A DNA stretch of 64,000 nucleotides. Origin: Dromiciops gliroides. Taxonomy: Eukaryota; Chordata; Mammalia; Microbiotheria; Microbiotheriidae. Of this stretch, positions 48,136-60,702 are shown piece by piece. The stretch covers positions 641,606,806-641,670,805 of the forward strand of contig NC_057863.1 of assembly GCF_019393635.1 (NCBI RefSeq), written 5' to 3'. Position 1 is the first letter of the stretch; each line of letters opens with the position of its first letter. The notes under the pieces were generated by a model. That model was given only the letters and a program-made list of their open reading frames with translations, was not told where the DNA came from and did no database searches. A program made the translations under genes and the position numbers.

Positions 48136-49125
48136 CCATCCAAGGAGTTTGGATTTTCTTAGGATGCAATATTTGAATTAATCTAAAGTCTATTTGAGGT
48201 ACAAGGGTACACTTCTCCACTTTTCTATAACACGCAGTACCACTACTGGCCACCAGAGGGCACTAAAGCCTAGTCACGGCTAAGCAGTTCTCCCCAACCT
48301 GATCCATTCTGAGTTCCAAATTAGCTTTTTCTACATCTTCTTGTTCTTTCAATTTAGCCTAAGACATAAAATATTGATCAAATATTGTAAAATGACATTG
48401 ACTACATTTACGTGGCTTAATGTCCCCACCCTCTGAGATATTTCTCCGGAGTCTCTTGCCTAAATTTAGACATTCAATGTATGAAAATGTAGTTTCAATG
48501 ACATGGAGTTAAAATGCACAAAGAAATAAAAACTCTCCAATTCCTGTGCTCCCTCCTGCCCCAGTCATGCTTGCTTCTGATGGATCACTGGAGCAGAACA
48601 GAAGCCCTCCTAAGCACTCATACCTGGGGCTTCCAAAAGAGGGACAGGGAACAGGTTTTCACTCCCTTGTCTCAAGCTCTGGGGAAGACAAAGAGATGAT
48701 GATTTTTCTCCAGCTCACCAGACTTCTGGAGAACAGAATTCTTATCAGTGGTGAGTCCTCAGGAGATTTGGGGAGGACACTTGATAGATTCTGGTTGATG
48801 CTAGAAAAGTGATCAGAAGCTAATGAGGCATTGTGTTGCTATCTTGTTACGTATGATCTCAGCATGGTTTTCTCCCCTCCTTCGCAGATCCAATCTCGAT
48901 TTACCTCTTGACTTCTGGAACTGACTGCCTCAAAACCAGGAAACTATTTAGGGAAAAAGAGATGACAAAGTACAGTGAGTGTCTGTGGGAACGAACACTC
49001 CCTCCCCTCCAACCTCTTTTAGAAATAGTAAGATAGCATCTTAATAATACTAGCCTGGTCTGAAGCTTTTGGATTATTCTGAGGGGAAGGCTTATCCTTC
49101 TTTTTCTTACTATTAGTTCTGAAAC
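48136..49125. other. Intergenic stretch, nothing recognised
   Basis: Short plus-strand ORFs at 48514-48812 overlap in two frames and match no family that I know. Possibly unique sequence. Confidence 0.45.
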
Positions 49126-49127
49126 AG

Positions 49128-49262
49128 GGGCAGCTAGGTGGCTCAGTGGATAGAGCACTGGCCCTGGAATCAGGAGTACCTGAGTTCAAATTCAGCCTCA
49201 GACATTTGACACTTATTAGCTGTGTGACCCTAGGCAAGTCACTTAAGCCGGATTGCCTCAAA
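49128..49262 (+). repeat. WSINE1-type SINE lacking its A-tail
   Basis: Ends at GATTGCCTCAAAC and abuts directly an inverted copy of the unnamed marsupial element. Confidence 0.88.
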
Positions 49263-49890
49263 CTTCAAGGGCCATCTCCAGTCATCCTGATGTATATCTT
49301 GAGAGAGAATGAGGTTGGTGACCTTGCACAGCCCTTCCTCACTTAAATTGAATTCACTGTGTTAACCTGGAAATTAAGGAAACAATCAATATAGGAGAAA
49401 ATAAGGTCTTTAATTGGGGCAGATGAACTATAGCTCGTGGTATCACAAAGCAAGAAGCTAGGAATACCCAAAGATAGGAACCAAGGACAGGGTTTTTATG
49501 GGGTAACAGAACAAAAGGGAACCAAAAGACTGCTCCAGAGTCTTACAACTACTTAATGTAAATGAACCTTTGACAAAAGAAACCATAGAACTAACTGCTT
49601 CTGAGTTAAGTATAGACACTACTTAACTCTAAATAGAAACTACTTAATGTAAGTGGACCCTTTTACTCCTAGGAGTAAGGTGGGGAATCACTGGGAGGGG
49701 ATAGTTTTCTTGGGGGAGATCCATAAATCAATCAAGAGTCTGGAATTGACAAAGATTGGTTAGCCCCAGGCCTGGGAATGGAGAGTAGGTGGGGATCAGT
49801 CAGTTCTCTGTAAACTTGTAGTTATCAACTGTAAGCCATGACATCACCTCCCAATGTCATGGTTCTCTTCCAGAATGAAGGACAAACAAC
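49263..49890 (-). repeat. Unnamed marsupial element split by a solo LTR
   Basis: GGGCCATCTCCAGTCATCCTG to 49359, and ATGACATCACCTCCCAATG after 49831, are the inverse of the element at 17.66, 25.56 and 37.7 kb. They join cleanly when the LTR is removed. Confidence 0.65.
49360..49827 (-). mobile_element. Solo LTR of an endogenous retrovirus
   Basis: 468 bp with TGTTAAC/GTTATCA termini on the plus strand. Target duplication ACTG at 49356-49359 and 49828-49831. On the minus strand CATAAAAA (49493-49500) precedes ATTAAA (complement of 49409-49414), as promoter and poly(A) signals should. No internal region. Class I-like by its 4-bp duplication. Confidence 0.9.
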
Positions 49891-49894
49891 AAGT

Positions 49895-50815
49895 TTCTGA
49901 AACAATGCTCCCCCTCCCCTCTCTCATCAACCATGAAGAACTTCTCCTTTGAAGTAATTGGGTCATCGACCAGACAAGGACCAAGGCAAGGAGGAGACCA
50001 ACACCCTTGACTAGTACACCTAAATGTAGCTGCCTTACCCTCTCCACACCCTCCCAGAAGAGATAATGAATGGGATAACCCATTAAAGAAAGATGCCACC
50101 TCCATACTTTTGATCACCTGGGGGGGGGGCGGGGGCAGGGAGAGCAGAAATCTTTGAGGGGATGTGGCCCTTTGAATGAATTTTAGGAAAATAGTTTTCC
50201 AAGATCATATGATAATTGTTCTTGATTGATGAAGCAAAATGTAAACTTTTACCTTACCCTCAGTTCTATAACTATATTGTGTTACATTTCCTTATTCAGG
50301 AAACCTATAAATGTTCCTTTAAAATGTCTTCTATTAGAGAGCTGTCCCAGAGCATCAAGTATCTCTTTCAGTTTAGACATTTTTCTCTCCTGATTGAACA
50401 TTGCTTGGATTTAGAATAACGATAAATTTGGGAAAATTGTTGATGGCAAGCTTGTGTCTACCACAAAGGGTACATTATGGATTTTTTTGATGGGTTTTTT
50501 TTAAAATCCTGTCATGCAGATCTGTGCTCCTGTCACAAAGGAATTATTGCAACCACACTGAAAACCAGGGCAATCAAACCCTTTCCTGTGCCCAGATTTC
50601 AGAATCTACTCCAAAGCATTCCTTTGGACTCAGAGGATCTCCACAGAAACATCAAAACAAGGTTGAATCTCTAGACTACACATAGAATTGCAGACTGGAA
50701 AGGAGCCATCTTGACCAACCATAGCCTTAAAGAAATGCCCAGTACTACATAACCAAAAAATAGTTATCCAAGGAATCCAGTCATTAATCAATAAATATTA
50801 AGCACCTACTATGTA
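49895..50815. other. Intergenic stretch, nothing recognised
   Basis: G-rich run at 50121-50138. The rest is unclassified non-coding DNA. Confidence 0.45.
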
Positions 50816-50819
50816 CCAG

Positions 50820-50852
50820 GTGGGCAGCTAGGTGGTGCAGTGGATAGAGTGT
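50820..50852 (+). repeat. WSINE1-type SINE, head only
   Basis: Only about 33 bases of tRNA-like head (GGGCAGCTAGGTGGTGC...) fused to the ancient element. Probably a deletion join. Confidence 0.8.
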
Positions 50853-51210
50853 TGACTTCCTCAAGTAGGGGGGTGACATGGCCATTCCTGTACTTTAGGA
50901 AAATCACTTTGGTGGCTGAATGGAGAATGGATTGGAGGGGGAAAGACCAGAGGAAGGCAGCTTCCTCAGCAACTATTGAAATAGTCCAGCTGTGAGGTGA
51001 TGAGGACCTGGACTGGGGTGGGGGCAGCATCAGAAGAGAAAAAGAGGTATATGAGAGAGATGTTGCAGGGGTAAAATGGACACGCCTTGACAATAACTTG
51101 GATATGGGGTTGGGGGTGAGAGAGGGTGAGGAGTTCATGCTGATTCCTGGGTTGTGAGCCTGAAGGACTGGGAGGAGGGTGCTGCCTCTATAGTAAAAGA
51201 GAAGTTGTAA

Positions 51211-51325
<115 letters not shown>

Positions 51326-51327
51326 AA

Positions 51328-51495
51328 TGGGGGCAGCTAGGTGGCACAGTGGATAGAGCACTGGCCCTGGAGTCAGGAGGATCTAAGTTCAAATCCAGCC
51401 TCAGACACTTGACAACTTACTAGCTGTGTGACCCTGGGCAAGTCACTTAACCCCAATTGCCTTGCAAAAAGAAAGAAACAAAGAAAGAAAGAAAT
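51328..51495 (+). repeat. WSINE1-type SINE
   Basis: Full-length, tail (GAAA)n. The flanking (AAAG)n array and the GAAA tail suggest that array growth began at an A-rich insertion site. Confidence 0.92.
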
Positions 51496-51604
51496 TCACA
51501 AAAGAGAAGGTGGCATAAAAAAAACAGAGGGAAGGTGGGAGCAGGGGATAGTTTGGGGGAAAAGATAATGAGTTCCACTTTGGACATATTGAGTTTTAGA
51601 TTGA

Positions 51605-54415
51605 TGTAGGAGGCAAAAAGGGGTTAATAGAAAAACCTACTTAAGGAATCCTCAAGAATCAAGTCAAAAATTACTTGAAACAATTAACAACTTTAGCAAA
51701 GTAGCAGGATATAAAATAAATCCACATAAATCATCAGCATTTCTATACATGACCAACAAAGTCCAGCAGCAAGAGATAGAAAGAGAAATTCCATTTAAAG
51801 TAACGGTAGATAATATAAAATACTTGGGAGTCTACTTGCCAAGACAAACCCAGGAACTCTATGAACACAACTACCAAACACTCTTCACACAAATCAAATC
51901 AGATCTAAATAATTGGAAAGATATCAATTGCTCATGGATAGGCAGAGCTAATATAGTAAAAATGACAATACTGCCTAAATTAATTCACTTATTCAGTGCC
52001 ATACCAATCAGATTACTTAAAAATTATTTTATACAGCTAGAAAAAATAATAACAAAATTCATCTGGAAAATCAAAAAATCAAGAATATCCAGGGAAATAA
52101 TGAAAAAAAATTCACAGGAAGGTGGGTTAGCGGTACCAAACCTGGAGCTTTACTATAAAGCGGCAGTCATCAAAACTATCTGGTATTGGCTAAAAAATAG
52201 AGTGGTAGATCAATGGAATAGGCTAGGCTCAGGAAATGCAGTAGTAAATGACACTAGTAATGTAGTGTTTGATAAACCCAAAGACTCCAGCTTCTGGGAT
52301 AGGAACTCAGTATTTGACAAAAACTGCTAGGAAAACTGGAAGATAGTATGGCAGAAATTAGGCATAGACCAACATCTTACACCTTATACTAAAATAAGGT
52401 CAAAATGGATACATGATTTAGACATAAGAGGTGATACCATAGGTAAATTAGGAGAGAAAGGAATAGTGTACCTATCAGATCTTTGGAAAGGAGAACAGTT
52501 TTTGACCAAACAAGAGATAGAGTATATTATAAAATGCAAAATGGATGATTTTGATTATATTAAATTAAAAAATTTTTGTACAAACAGAAGCAATGCATCC
52601 AAAATTGGAAGGGAGGCAGAAAACTGGGAAACAATTTTTGAGGCCAGTGCTTCTGATAAAGGCCTCATCTCTAAAATATATAGGGAATTAAATCAAATTT
52701 ATAAGAATCCAAGTCATTCCCCAATTGAGAAATGGTCAAAGGATATGAACAGGCAGTTTTCTGATGAAGAAACCAAAGCTATCTATTCCCATATGAAAAA
52801 ATGCTCTAAATCTCTAATGATTAGAGAGATGCAAATTAAAACAACTCTGAGGTACCACCTGACACCTATCAAATTGGCTAAAATGACAAAAAAGGAAGAT
52901 AATAAATATTGGAGAGGCTGTGGGAAAATTGGAACACTAATGCATTGTTGGTGGAGCTGTGAGCTGATCCAACCATTCTGGAGAGCAATTTGGAATTATG
53001 CCCAAAGGGCAATAAAGCTGTGCATACCCTTTGACCCAGCAATTCCACTTTTAGGTCTTTTGCCCAAAGAAATCATGGAAGGGGGAAAGGGACCCACATG
53101 TACAAAAATATTTATAGCTGCTCTTTACGTGGTAGCAAGGAATTGGAAGTTGAGGGGGTGCCCATCAATTGGGGAATGGCTGGACAAGTTGTGGTATATG
53201 AATACAATGGAATACTATTGTGCTGTAAGAAATGATGAGCAGGAAGAGTTCAGAGAAACCTGGAGGGTCTTACGTGAGCTGATGATGAGTGAGATGAGCA
53301 GAACCAGAAGAACATTGTACACAGTATCATCAACATTGAGTGTTGACCTACTGTGATGGACTATATTCTTCTCACCAATGCAATGGTACAGAAGAGTTCC
53401 AGGGAACTCATGATAGAAGAGGATCTCCAAATCCAAGAAAAAAAAAGAAAGAAAGAACTGTGGAGTATAGATGCTGATTGAACAATATTATTTCTTTTGT
53501 TTTGGGTGCTATTGTTTTTTTTTTCTATTTTGAGGTTTTGCATCACTGCTCTGATTTTTTCTCTTGTAACAGGATTAATGCAGAAATAGGATTAATGTTA
53601 TTATGTGTATATATCTATATCTATATGTATAGAGATATATAGACATAACCTATATCAGATTGCCTGCTGTCTAGGGGAGGGGGGGAGGGAGGGGAGGGAG
53701 GGAGAAAAATCTGAAATTGGAAAGCTTGTATAAACAAAAGTTGAGAACTATCTTTACATGTAACGGAAAAAATAAAATACCTTATACATTAAAAATTAAA
53801 AAAAGAAAAAGAAAAACCTAAGGTCCAAGCTCTAATTCAGATATGAGCTCTAAAAGAGATTCAGACCTCAGTTAATGGATAACTTAGAAGTCAGGATGCT
53901 AAGTTCTCTTACCCACATAAATCAGTACCCATAATGGAAAAAGAGAGAGAGAGGCCATGAAGACCTTAGACTAAATGACAAGCTATAGAAATTTAGACTA
54001 GGATTAAATGAAAAATGAAGGTGTTTTGAAACTAGCCATGGGAATTAGAAAGAGAAATGCCCAGAAAAGGCCAAATTTGTCCCCAGATTCACCTTATGAC
54101 GTGTAAACCCCCAAAACACACCTCCACTGAAAAAGGTACCTGCCTCGGGGGTTGGCTTAGGATCCCAGGAACTCCAAACAAGGATAAGCCCTCCCCTGTA
54201 CCTCCCAAAGGTGGAGATTATTATAATGAGACTGATATTCAATTTATCCATACTATAAATATAACTATCTTTTCTTTCCCTCTTCGAGAGATACCTTTCC
54301 ACTTTTCTGGTCACCCACAGTAATGCAATAAAACTTGGGAAACTGAGTCACTGAGTCTTGTGATTCTTTTGGGATGACTCACGATCCATTTGACCCTTAA
54401 TCCCAGCCCACATCA
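51605..54415 (+). mobile_element. Probable solo LTR split by an L1
   Basis: Left piece 51605-51639 and right piece 53821-54415 form a unit of about 630 bp starting TGTAGGAGG and ending CCCACA(TCA). TATAAA at 54254-54259 and AATAAA at 54327-54332 sit 73 bases apart, as in an LTR R region. It lies inside the ancient element. The exact target duplication is not visible, so ends are approximate. No viral genes remain. Confidence 0.6.
51640..53809 (+). mobile_element. 5'-truncated L1 with most of ORF2's C-terminal half
   Basis: About 2.17 kb. The open frame runs from about 51700 through KYLGVYLPRQTQELYEHN, IGRANIVKMTILPKLIHLF and the YLSDLWKGEQF region to a terminal segment ending at 53356. It is broken only by one in-frame TAG (52328-52330). 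The C-terminal Cys motif is damaged (Tyr for the first Cys, [18 protein letters not shown]). The endonuclease and catalytic RT core lie upstream of the truncation and are absent. Target duplication AGAAAAACCTA is at 51629-51639 and 53810-53820. It has the 3'UTR and A-tail of the same subfamily as the 32.6-kb copy. Confidence 0.95.
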
Positions 54416-55218
54416 TCATGTCTACTGGATATCTCCTTCAAGATGTATGAAAGGAATGTGAAGATGCCCTACAGCAGAAAGATAGATCTGAGAATTAAAA
54501 GCATAGAGCTGTTAATTAAACCCATGGGAGCCTATGGGATCCCCAAGTGAAGTTCTTTAGAGGGGGAAAGAGAAGAGAGGACACCTATGGTCAGAAGGTG
54601 TGATATGGAGGAGGGTCTAGCAAAGGAGACTGAGAAGGGGCAGTCAGAGAAGGAGGAGGAGAACAAGGTGGGGGACAGGGGTGTCTAAAAAACCTAGAGA
54701 GAAGAGGGTATCGAGGAGGAGAGAGTGATCCACACTGTCAAAGGCCACAGAGAGGTCATGGAGAATGAGAACTGAGGAAAGGCTGTTGGATTTGGTAACT
54801 AAGAGATCACTGGTCACTTTGGAGAGAACAGTGTTGGTAGAAAGATAAAGACAGAAGCTGGACTGTAAGGGGTCAAGGAGAGTGAGAGTAATGAAAGTGG
54901 AGACACCTGTTGTAGATGCTGTTTCAAGTTCAGCTACAAGGGACAGAAGATAGAAGATGGTAGGATGAGAAGATGGTAGGGATGGAAGAATCAGATGGGA
55001 GGGTTTCAGGATGGGGGAGACATGGGCATGTTTGTAGGCAGGAGGGAATGAGCTGAGAGAAAGAGAGAGAGAGAGAGAAGTGAAAGAATAGTGATGACAG
55101 AGGGGGCCATCTGTTGGAGGAGATGGGATAGAATGGGATCATTTATCATTTGAAGGGGGGTGGGGGGGGAACAGCCTTGGTAAGGCCACTTCATCATGTG
55201 AGACAGGGATGATTGAGG

Positions 55219-55702
55219 TGTGAGAGAAAAACAATCCTCTTCTCAATAATTCTAGGAAACTCAGCAGAGATGTGACAAATGCTCTTTTATTTCCTTCTCC
55301 TGAGAAGGAGGCACCCTAGTGTGCAGCTAGTGGGTGCAAAGAAAGGGGGCTCACAGGCCCTGTTTTATACCCTAGTCCCTAATGTGAATGGACCTTCCCC
55401 TTTTCCTCATTGGTCCGATTACTCAAGGATTACAATCTATGTGCAAAAACTAGTTAATCGGAATGCAGTATTCCTACCCCTCTTCCTTATATGAGTATAA
55501 CTCAGGAGTGGACCTTATTCTTCCTTATATGGACATAACTCCAGAGTGGACCTTACTGAGTCCAGGGCTCCTTGAACCATGTGATTTTGTTAGCCAATGG
55601 GGGTGGAGGGGATCTGAGACCTTTGTCCTACAAACAGGTTAGGAGGAGTATGATTGACTGTTATATCCTCATTGAGAAGAGACAACTACCCATTTTCTCA
55701 CA
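55219..55702 (-). mobile_element. Solo LTR of an endogenous retrovirus
   Basis: 484 bp with perfect 7-bp inverted ends TGTGAGA/TCTCACA and target duplication GAGG (55215-55218 and 55703-55706). On the minus strand TATAAAA (complement of 55363-55369) precedes AATAAA (complement of 55286-55291). No internal region. Confidence 0.93.
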
Positions 55703-56097
55703 GAGGACAGAATGGTCAAAGGCACTTGAGTATGAGAAATGAAGAAGAGGGAGTTCAACTCAATTTTTTCTGTAAAATATAAGACAAGGTTCTCAGCTGA
55801 GAGGATTCGGGGCATAAGGAGCCACAGGAGGTTTGAGGAAGGATGAAAAGGTTTGGAAGAGCTACTGTGGAGACAGGGAGAATGAGGTGATAAAGGGAGG
55901 CATAGCAGGATTGCCTGGCAGCAGTGAAGACTCAGTTGAGGCTGTCTGACATAAATCCCATTCTTCTACTTTTGGACAGGTCCTGACTGGCTAAGGATCC
56001 ACATTTTATCCTTGGGGCAATGGAGAGCTGTGGAATATCTAGAGCAGGGATAAAGATGGACACATATAGATAAGCTTTTAAGATTATTTTGTTGTTG

Positions 56098-56247
56098 TTG
56101 TTTTGCTTTGTGGTGCAATGAGGGTTAAGTGACTTGCCCAGGGTCACACAGCTAGTAAGTGTCAAGTGTCTGTGGCCTCATTTGAACTCAGGTATTCCTG
56201 AATCCAGGGCCAGTGCTTTATCCACTGTGCCACCTAGCTGCCCCCTC
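56098..56247 (-). repeat. WSINE1-type SINE
   Basis: Inverted copy with a (TTG)n-type tail, 26 bases from the next SINE in opposite orientation. Confidence 0.9.
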
Positions 56248-56272
56248 CATACATTTTTCAAAATAATCTTTG

Positions 56273-56416
56273 GGGGGCAGCTAGGTGGCACAGTGGATAA
56301 AGCACCATCCCTGGATTCAGGAGGACCCAAGTTCAAATATGACCTCAGACACTTGACACTAGCTGTGTGACCCTGGGCAAGTCACTTAACCCTCATTGCC
56401 CCACCAAAAAAAAAAA
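56273..56416 (+). repeat. WSINE1-type SINE
   Basis: Direct copy, A-tail, lacking ACTTACT next to CTAGCTGTG. With the preceding inverted copy it makes a long imperfect hairpin. Confidence 0.9.
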
Positions 56417-56680
56417 GTGTATGGAGAATGGATTGGAGAAGGGAGAACTTGGAAACAGGGAGAGCAATTAGGAGGCCATTTAACATTTTTTTAAAATCAG
56501 AAAAGAAAAAGATCAGAAAAAGAGATGAGAAGAGGACATGGAAGCCAAGAGGACATTTTGTTGATATTTTATCAAAGTAGTGTTCCCATGGAAGTCAGAA
56601 GAACTGATACAAGGAAACTCTCAAGGTCTCTTGGAAGAACTTTGGAATCAATTGTGAGACATGGGAGACACTAGCACAGG
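56417..56680 (+). repeat. Ancient interspersed element, second local copy
   Basis: GTGTATGGAGAATGGATTGGAG repeats the text at 50925-50940; strongly diverged after about 56500. Confidence 0.45.
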
Positions 56681-56689
56681 ACCGGTGCT

Positions 56690-57888
56690 GTGCTCCATGA
56701 GCAAAGTAGAATTGTGATTGAATTTAGAGCCATCTTCATTTCAAAAGTTCCTATGGATTATTTGTGCCCAACCTGTGGTAGAGCCTTCTGAGCTCATGTT
56801 GGTCTGATCAGCCACAGTCAGATACACTGTGCCTTGACCCCAACATAGCTGTTTTGGTCTCCTTTGGGAATGAAGGACAACCATCTATCATTTGAACAAG
56901 TTGCAAAGTTTTTAAGTTTTCCGTAGGAATATTCTAAAACCTTGTTTTCAAAGGTAAAATTTGTTTTTCTTGGTAGTTACTAATGTTTAGAATGAACGAG
57001 TAATAGCAACACAAATTTTTCCAGGGTCTGAGCAGTCAGACGTGCCCGGGATGCCAACCACAGAAGCCTCTGGGCAGCTATTCCGACTTGACTGTGCTCT
57101 TGTCTCCTTGTCGGTCAGAAGAGAATGTCTTTTTTCAAAGCCTGGCCATAGAACCTCCCTTTAACTGAGAATCATCAAGGGATACAGCAATCTGTCATGT
57201 GCTAATTATCAATCAGTCAACAAACAAACAGGGTGAAAAGTCAGACCCCAAAGTAGTTACAGAGGGAGAGTGATCCAACCACTGCTACCAGCATCAAGAG
57301 GGGGAGTCTCTCTGGGTCAGAAGAACAATGGCCCCTCCCTTTTCTTGCAAATGCTTTTATCCTCTTAAGGCTGGCCTGTTCTGGCCATTATTCAAATAGG
57401 GTCTAGTCTCTCCCCTTTTTTAGTCTTCTTTCTGGATCTTTCCCCACTTCAGCCTTGTTTTCTTAGTCCCACCTACTTAAATTCTTACTATGCCCACTGC
57501 CCTTGGGGTGCCCCCTCATTCTACATCATATACAGCAATCAGGGCTCCGTGGTCTAGCCCACACCCTCCTTGAGGGTGCAGCCAGGAAGGCAGAGGCTGA
57601 GAGGAACATACAATCCACCCATTCATTCATTCACTCACTGGGCAGCCTTTTTCTGATCCCCCTCACTGGGGACTCTTCCCCCTCCACACTGGCTCCCCTG
57701 GCTCCAGTCTGGAAAAACAGAGAGGCATTAAAAAAAAAAAAAGTTTGGAAGGTGCTAGAGAAAATGAACAGAGCAGTTTTATTACTAATTTGTGAGAGAT
57801 AATACTTACCTTTGTTGGTAAATAAGCTGCGTGTGAAAAATTTTGGGTTCTGTTTTATGAATCTGACTGCATTGATATTTACTAGGTT
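56690..57888. other. Intergenic stretch, nothing recognised
   Basis: 56862-56890 (TTTGGGAATGAAGGACAACC) resembles the end of the unnamed marsupial element. No gene. Confidence 0.45.
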
Positions 57889-57891
57889 TAC

Positions 57892-57892
57892 A

Positions 57893-57934
<42 letters not shown>
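57892..57934 (+). repeat. (AC)n microsatellite
   Basis: About 43 bases of perfect CA dinucleotide. Confidence 0.97.
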
Positions 57935-57936
<2 letters not shown>

Positions 57937-58184
57937 CTCGAGGGTCTGAGGGTCTACATCTTGTGAACAAAACTGTAGCCACTTTGGGGAATTTATTCCT
58001 TTAGTGTTGACTACCTGCCATAACCCTGAATCCCCAAGAGCCTCAATATTTCACTGAGTCTCTGGGTCTAATGCCCTAAACTTTCCCTTTATTCAATCAA
58101 GACAAGTATAAGAGGCATCCAGAGCAAAAAGTGTCTCCTTGGATACAATGTAGTTTAGTCAAAAGATTTACTGGGTTTGGAATT

Positions 58185-58575
58185 GGAAGTTGATGTTCAG
58201 TCATTTCAGGCACGTCCAACTCTTTGTGACCCCACTTGGGGTTTTCTTGGCAAAGATACTGGAGTGTTTTGCCATTTCCTTCTGTAGCTCTTTTTTTTTT
58301 TTTTTTTTAGTGAGGCAATTGGGGTTAAGTGACTTGCCCAGGGTCACACAGCTAGTAAGTGTTAAGTGTCTGAGGCCGGATTTGAACTCAGGTACTCCTG
58401 ACTCCAGGGCTGGTGCTCTATCCACTGCGCCACCTAGCCGCCCCGTTCTGTAGTTCATTTTACAGATGAGGAAACTGAGGTAAACAGGGTTCAGTGACTT
58501 GCCCAGTGTCACATAGTTGGTGTCTGAGGCAGGATTTGAACTCACTGAGATGAGTCTTTCCTCATCTACAAAATG
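58185..58575 (-). repeat. SINE with RTE-like tail, split by a WSINE1
   Basis: Left piece 58185-58290 (GATGTTCAGTCATTTCAGGC to CCTTCTGTAGCTC) and right piece 58445-58575 are one older inverted SINE. Confidence 0.82.
58291..58444 (-). repeat. WSINE1-type SINE nested in an RTE-tail SINE
   Basis: Inverted full-length copy; target duplication TTCTGTAG(C/T)TC on both sides. Confidence 0.93.
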
Positions 58576-58636
58576 AGGGGGTTGGGCTCCATGGCTTCTG
58601 AGTTTCCCTTTGGTTCTAGAGCTGGGATCCTTATCT

Positions 58637-58800
58637 TCTTTTTCTTTCTTTCTTTTTTTTTTTTTGTGGGGCATTGGGGGTTAAGTGACTTGCCTAGGGT
58701 CACACAGCTAGTAAGTGTCAAGTGTCTGAGGCTGGATTTGAACTCAGGTACCCCTGAATCCAGGGACGTGCTTTATCCACTTAGCCACCTACCTGCCCCC
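58637..58800 (-). repeat. WSINE1-type SINE
   Basis: Inverted; target duplication ATCCTTATCTT on both sides. Confidence 0.92.
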
Positions 58801-59156
58801 AATCCTTATCTTTTTTACAGTTATCACATCATTGTCACTAATCTTGCACTTCTGGGGGAGTTCAAGGGGAAGTCCTCCCTCCCTCTGGGACAGGAGGCTG
58901 TAGAGGCCAAGATCATGATGAAACCAGTATGTGAGTATATTGTACTGGATGGTCTCCTTCCTTCCACCTACCCTTGGATTCAAACCCCCTTTACCATGTG
59001 TGCAGTGGGCAGATGTTGCCACCAGGGAGCAGAAAAGGGAGCAAGAAACACAGCCAACTTTTGCCCCTTTGCTGTTGAAAATGAAAACTGTGGGGTGGGG
59101 GTGGGAGGGTGGAGATGATTACCACTGATTACCAGAGATCAAAAGAATGTGGAGGT

Positions 59157-59308
59157 GGGGCTGCTAGGTGGTGAAGTGGATAGAGCACCGGCCCTGGATT
59201 CAGGAGGACCTGAGTTCAAATCCAGCCTCAGACACTTAACACTTACTAGCTGTGTGAACCTGGGCAAGTCACTTAACCCCAATTGCCTCACTAAAAAAAA
59301 AAAAAAAG
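59157..59308 (+). repeat. WSINE1-type SINE
   Basis: Full-length; target duplication AAGAATGTGGAGG. Confidence 0.93.
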
Positions 59309-59359
59309 AATGTGGAGGGGAGCAGGGGGCACTGCTATGACCAGTGTCAAACCTATCCC

Positions 59360-59770
59360 AAGTTCGGAGATGGAATTGACCAATGAGACAGAAGTAAGAC
59401 AAGACTGCCATGGTGATGGTGACTGGGGAGAAGTTAATGAGAGCAGTCCACCTCAGGTGGGTGACAAAGAATTCCTCCCCTTCCCCTTTGTCCCCTCCAT
59501 ACACACACACTTCCTTGATCCTTTTCTGTTACTGGTGGTTATAGGAAGAGGTTGAGACATGACTGGGTGAAGCCCTATCTAGGAGGGGAGTGGTTGGCAG
59601 GTTCTTTGCAATTTTGCTATGTTTAATAAACCATGTGGCCACAGAAATGTTGACTGCCTATGAATCATCAATCTGAAGATTGTTGACATAGAATAGGAAA
59701 TTCCCCAGGACGAGTGGAGTAGGAGTGAGCTATAGACAGTTTCATTAAAATCCTGAGGCATATTTCTTAG
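59360..59770 (+). mobile_element. LTR-like repeat, copy 1
   Basis: GTGAAGCCCTATCTAGGAGG, TTAATAAACCATGTGGCCAC, AATGTTGACTGCC and GATTGTTGACATAGA repeat at 63740-63880 in the same order. AATAAA (around 59625) followed by about 130 bases fits the R/U5 end of an LTR. Outer borders are undefined. Confidence 0.45.
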
Positions 59771-60185
59771 TATACCCCAGATTCATTCAGAACCAGGTCA
59801 GTGAGGGCTTTGTATCTTTGCAACTAGCACACAAAGGGCCTGGCCCTATGAATAAGAGGCATACCCTTAGTGAATTTTCATTGATTGATTGAAGTTGAAC
59901 TGATATGGTAGGACTACAATGCTTGAGAACAAAGAAAGGGGATCCTTTGCTCATATATCCATGATGATAGGATTGGGCTGATACCTGGAACAGCCCACCC
60001 CCTGGTGGACAAATATGGAAAACTACATTCCCTTGTTGGTTAATGATAAAATGATAACTCTTTCTTTAAGCTTCTGAGAGGCAAGACACAAGCAACTCTG
60101 CCTCATTTAAATCCAATTCACACACAAGTCAAGACATCAATCTTTTGATGCCATTGGTCCTCTTCTAAAATGAAGGAGAAACATC

Positions 60186-60189
<4 letters not shown>

Positions 60190-60242
<53 letters not shown>
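60190..60242 (+). repeat. (TG)n microsatellite
   Basis: About 53 perfect bases, directly before a SINE. Confidence 0.97.
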
Positions 60243-60243
<1 letters not shown>

Positions 60244-60245
<2 letters not shown>

Positions 60246-60480
60246 GGGACAGCTAGATGGCACAGTGGATAGCATGCTGGACCTGGAGTCAGAAAGACCT
60301 GAGTTCAAATCTTGCCTCAGACACTAGTTGTGTGATCCTGGGCAAAGGCTGTCTGCCCAAGATTCCCCTTTTATAAAATGGGGATTAGCACCCATCTCCC
60401 AGGGTTGTTATGAGGATCAAATAAGGTAATTATAAAGTGCTTTTCAAACCTCAACGTATTATAGCTATTATTATCGTTAT
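60244..60480 (+). repeat. MIR-like tRNA SINE
   Basis: GGACAGCTAGATGGCACAGTGG, GGGTTGTTATGAGGATCAAATAAGG and ATTATAGCTATTATTATCG. Confidence 0.75.
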
Positions 60481-60702
60481 TATTACATTTTGAAAGACAT
60501 GAAGCAGCAACTTGTTGCTGGGGTAGGAGCCATCCAAAAATCACCAATCTCTTAAAGTCAGACTACAAACTTGTCAGAGTAACACCCAGAATTCATACAC
60601 AGATCAAAAAAAGAAGAAAAATGGAAGGAGGAAAAAAACACCAGATGTGGTATGCAATTAAAACAACTTCAACTTGACCTCCTTAAGTAATTTATTTATT
60701 AT

